Assembly (NCBI GenBank): GCA_023415725.1
Contig: JAEZJR010000210.1
Coordinates: 1 to 6,059, forward strand
Origin: Acidobacteriota bacterium
Lineage (GTDB): Bacteria; Acidobacteriota; Blastocatellia; Pyrinomonadales; Pyrinomonadaceae
Direction: 5' to 3'
Length of the DNA stretch: 6,059 nt
In this document: positions 5,717 to 6,059 of the stretch, piece after piece
How the letters are laid out: each line of letters starts with the position of its first letter
How positions within the stretch are numbered: the stretch's first letter is position 1
The notes under the pieces: model-generated
What the model saw: the letters and a program-made list of their open reading frames with translations, nothing else
Databases searched by the model: none
What the model was told of the DNA's origin: nothing
Translations under genes and position numbers: made by a program

Positions 5717-6059
5717 ATGAAAGCCATCGTAAAGAGCAAAGCTGAACCGGGACTCTGGATCGAAGATGTTCCGGAACCGGAAATGGGCATAAACGACGTG
5801 ATGATCCGCGTGAAAAAGGGCGGCATCTGCGGCACGGACCTGCACATTTACAAATGGGACGAATGGGCGCAGAGCACCATCAAGGTGCCGACGACCATCG
5901 GCCATGAATTCGTTGGCGAGATCGTTGACATCGGCTCGAACGTCGTCGATTTCAAGCCCGGAGACATCGTCAGCGTCGAGGGGCACCTTGTCTGCGGGCG
6001 CTGCCGGAACTGCATGGCCGGGAAAAGAGCACTGTGTGCCTATACGCGCGGCGTAGGAG
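5717..6059 (+). CDS. tdh: L-threonine 3-dehydrogenase, N-terminal part (cut by window edge)
   Basis: First 114 codons of a zinc-dependent medium-chain dehydrogenase that oxidises L-threonine with NAD+ to 2-amino-3-ketobutyrate, which is then cleaved to glycine and acetyl-CoA by Kbl. The start MKAIVKSKAEPGLWIEDVPE aligns with E. coli Tdh without gaps. GGICGTDLHIYKWDEW (35-50) carries the catalytic-zinc Cys38 and the Tdh-specific HIYxWDEW stretch. GHE at 62-64 supplies His63 and Glu64. Cys 93, 96, 99, 107 form the structural zinc site (VCGRCRNC...LC). All known zinc ligands present in this part are intact. The NAD-binding Rossmann domain lies beyond the window. It diverges from pheS. Whether kbl follows cannot be seen. 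Related alcohol or sorbitol dehydrogenases are less likely given the WDEW stretch. Confidence 0.93.
   Translation, partial: MKAIVKSKAEPGLWIEDVPEPEMGINDVMIRVKKGGICGTDLHIYKWDEWAQSTIKVPTTIGHEFVGEIVDIGSNVVDFKPGDIVSVEGHLVCGRCRNCMAGKRALCAYTRGVG

Noticed and set aside
5564..5986. 140-codon minus-strand open frame over tdh and the palindrome
   Set aside because: Antisense to tdh, and its C-terminus simply translates the inverted repeat.

Overview
The window reads as ordinary chromosomal DNA from a free-living bacterium with moderate to slightly high GC. The best guess, from gene order (pheT, a short coiled-coil gene, zapA) and protein style, is the Acidobacteriota (Blastocatellia/Pyrinomonadales-like) or a neighbouring phylum. 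This placement is an inference, because no marker here fixes the taxon.

Layout from left to right. Positions 1-160 hold no convincing protein gene. They may contain the start of a minus-strand structured RNA; a 6S RNA is the synteny-based guess, at low confidence. A strong hairpin terminator follows at 164-199. Then come three minus-strand genes, read right to left: pheT (947-3046, phenylalanyl-tRNA synthetase beta chain), a small ZapB-like coiled-coil gene (562-849) and zapA (224-565), which overlaps it by ATGA. A plus-strand gene at 3286-4338 encodes a secreted M35 (aspzincin, Lys-N-like) metallopeptidase with its own consensus promoter and a terminator. pheS (4392-5489, minus) lies beyond it, and the two genes converge on the shared terminator. 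After a 227-bp intergenic region, tdh (L-threonine 3-dehydrogenase) starts on the plus strand at 5717 and runs off the right edge.

How the genes work together. PheS and PheT form the (alpha-beta)2 enzyme that charges tRNA-Phe, and they are usually encoded side by side. Here an oppositely oriented, self-contained protease gene separates them, so each needs its own promoter. ZapA and the coiled-coil protein are probable cell-division (FtsZ-ring) partners co-transcribed with pheT. Tdh begins threonine breakdown to glycine and is unrelated to the rest.

Main points of interest: (1) the protease gene splitting pheS from pheT, with residues matching the zinc site, disulfides and lysine-selecting pocket of fungal Lys-N; (2) a four-cysteine, DnaJ-like zinc-knuckle insertion in PheS; (3) a PheT that lacks the OB-fold tRNA-binding (B2) domain; (4) a 93-nt inverted repeat between pheS and tdh, built from eight copies of a 9-nt unit in mirror-symmetric order; (5) overlapping -10 elements in the pheT/protease divergent promoter region.
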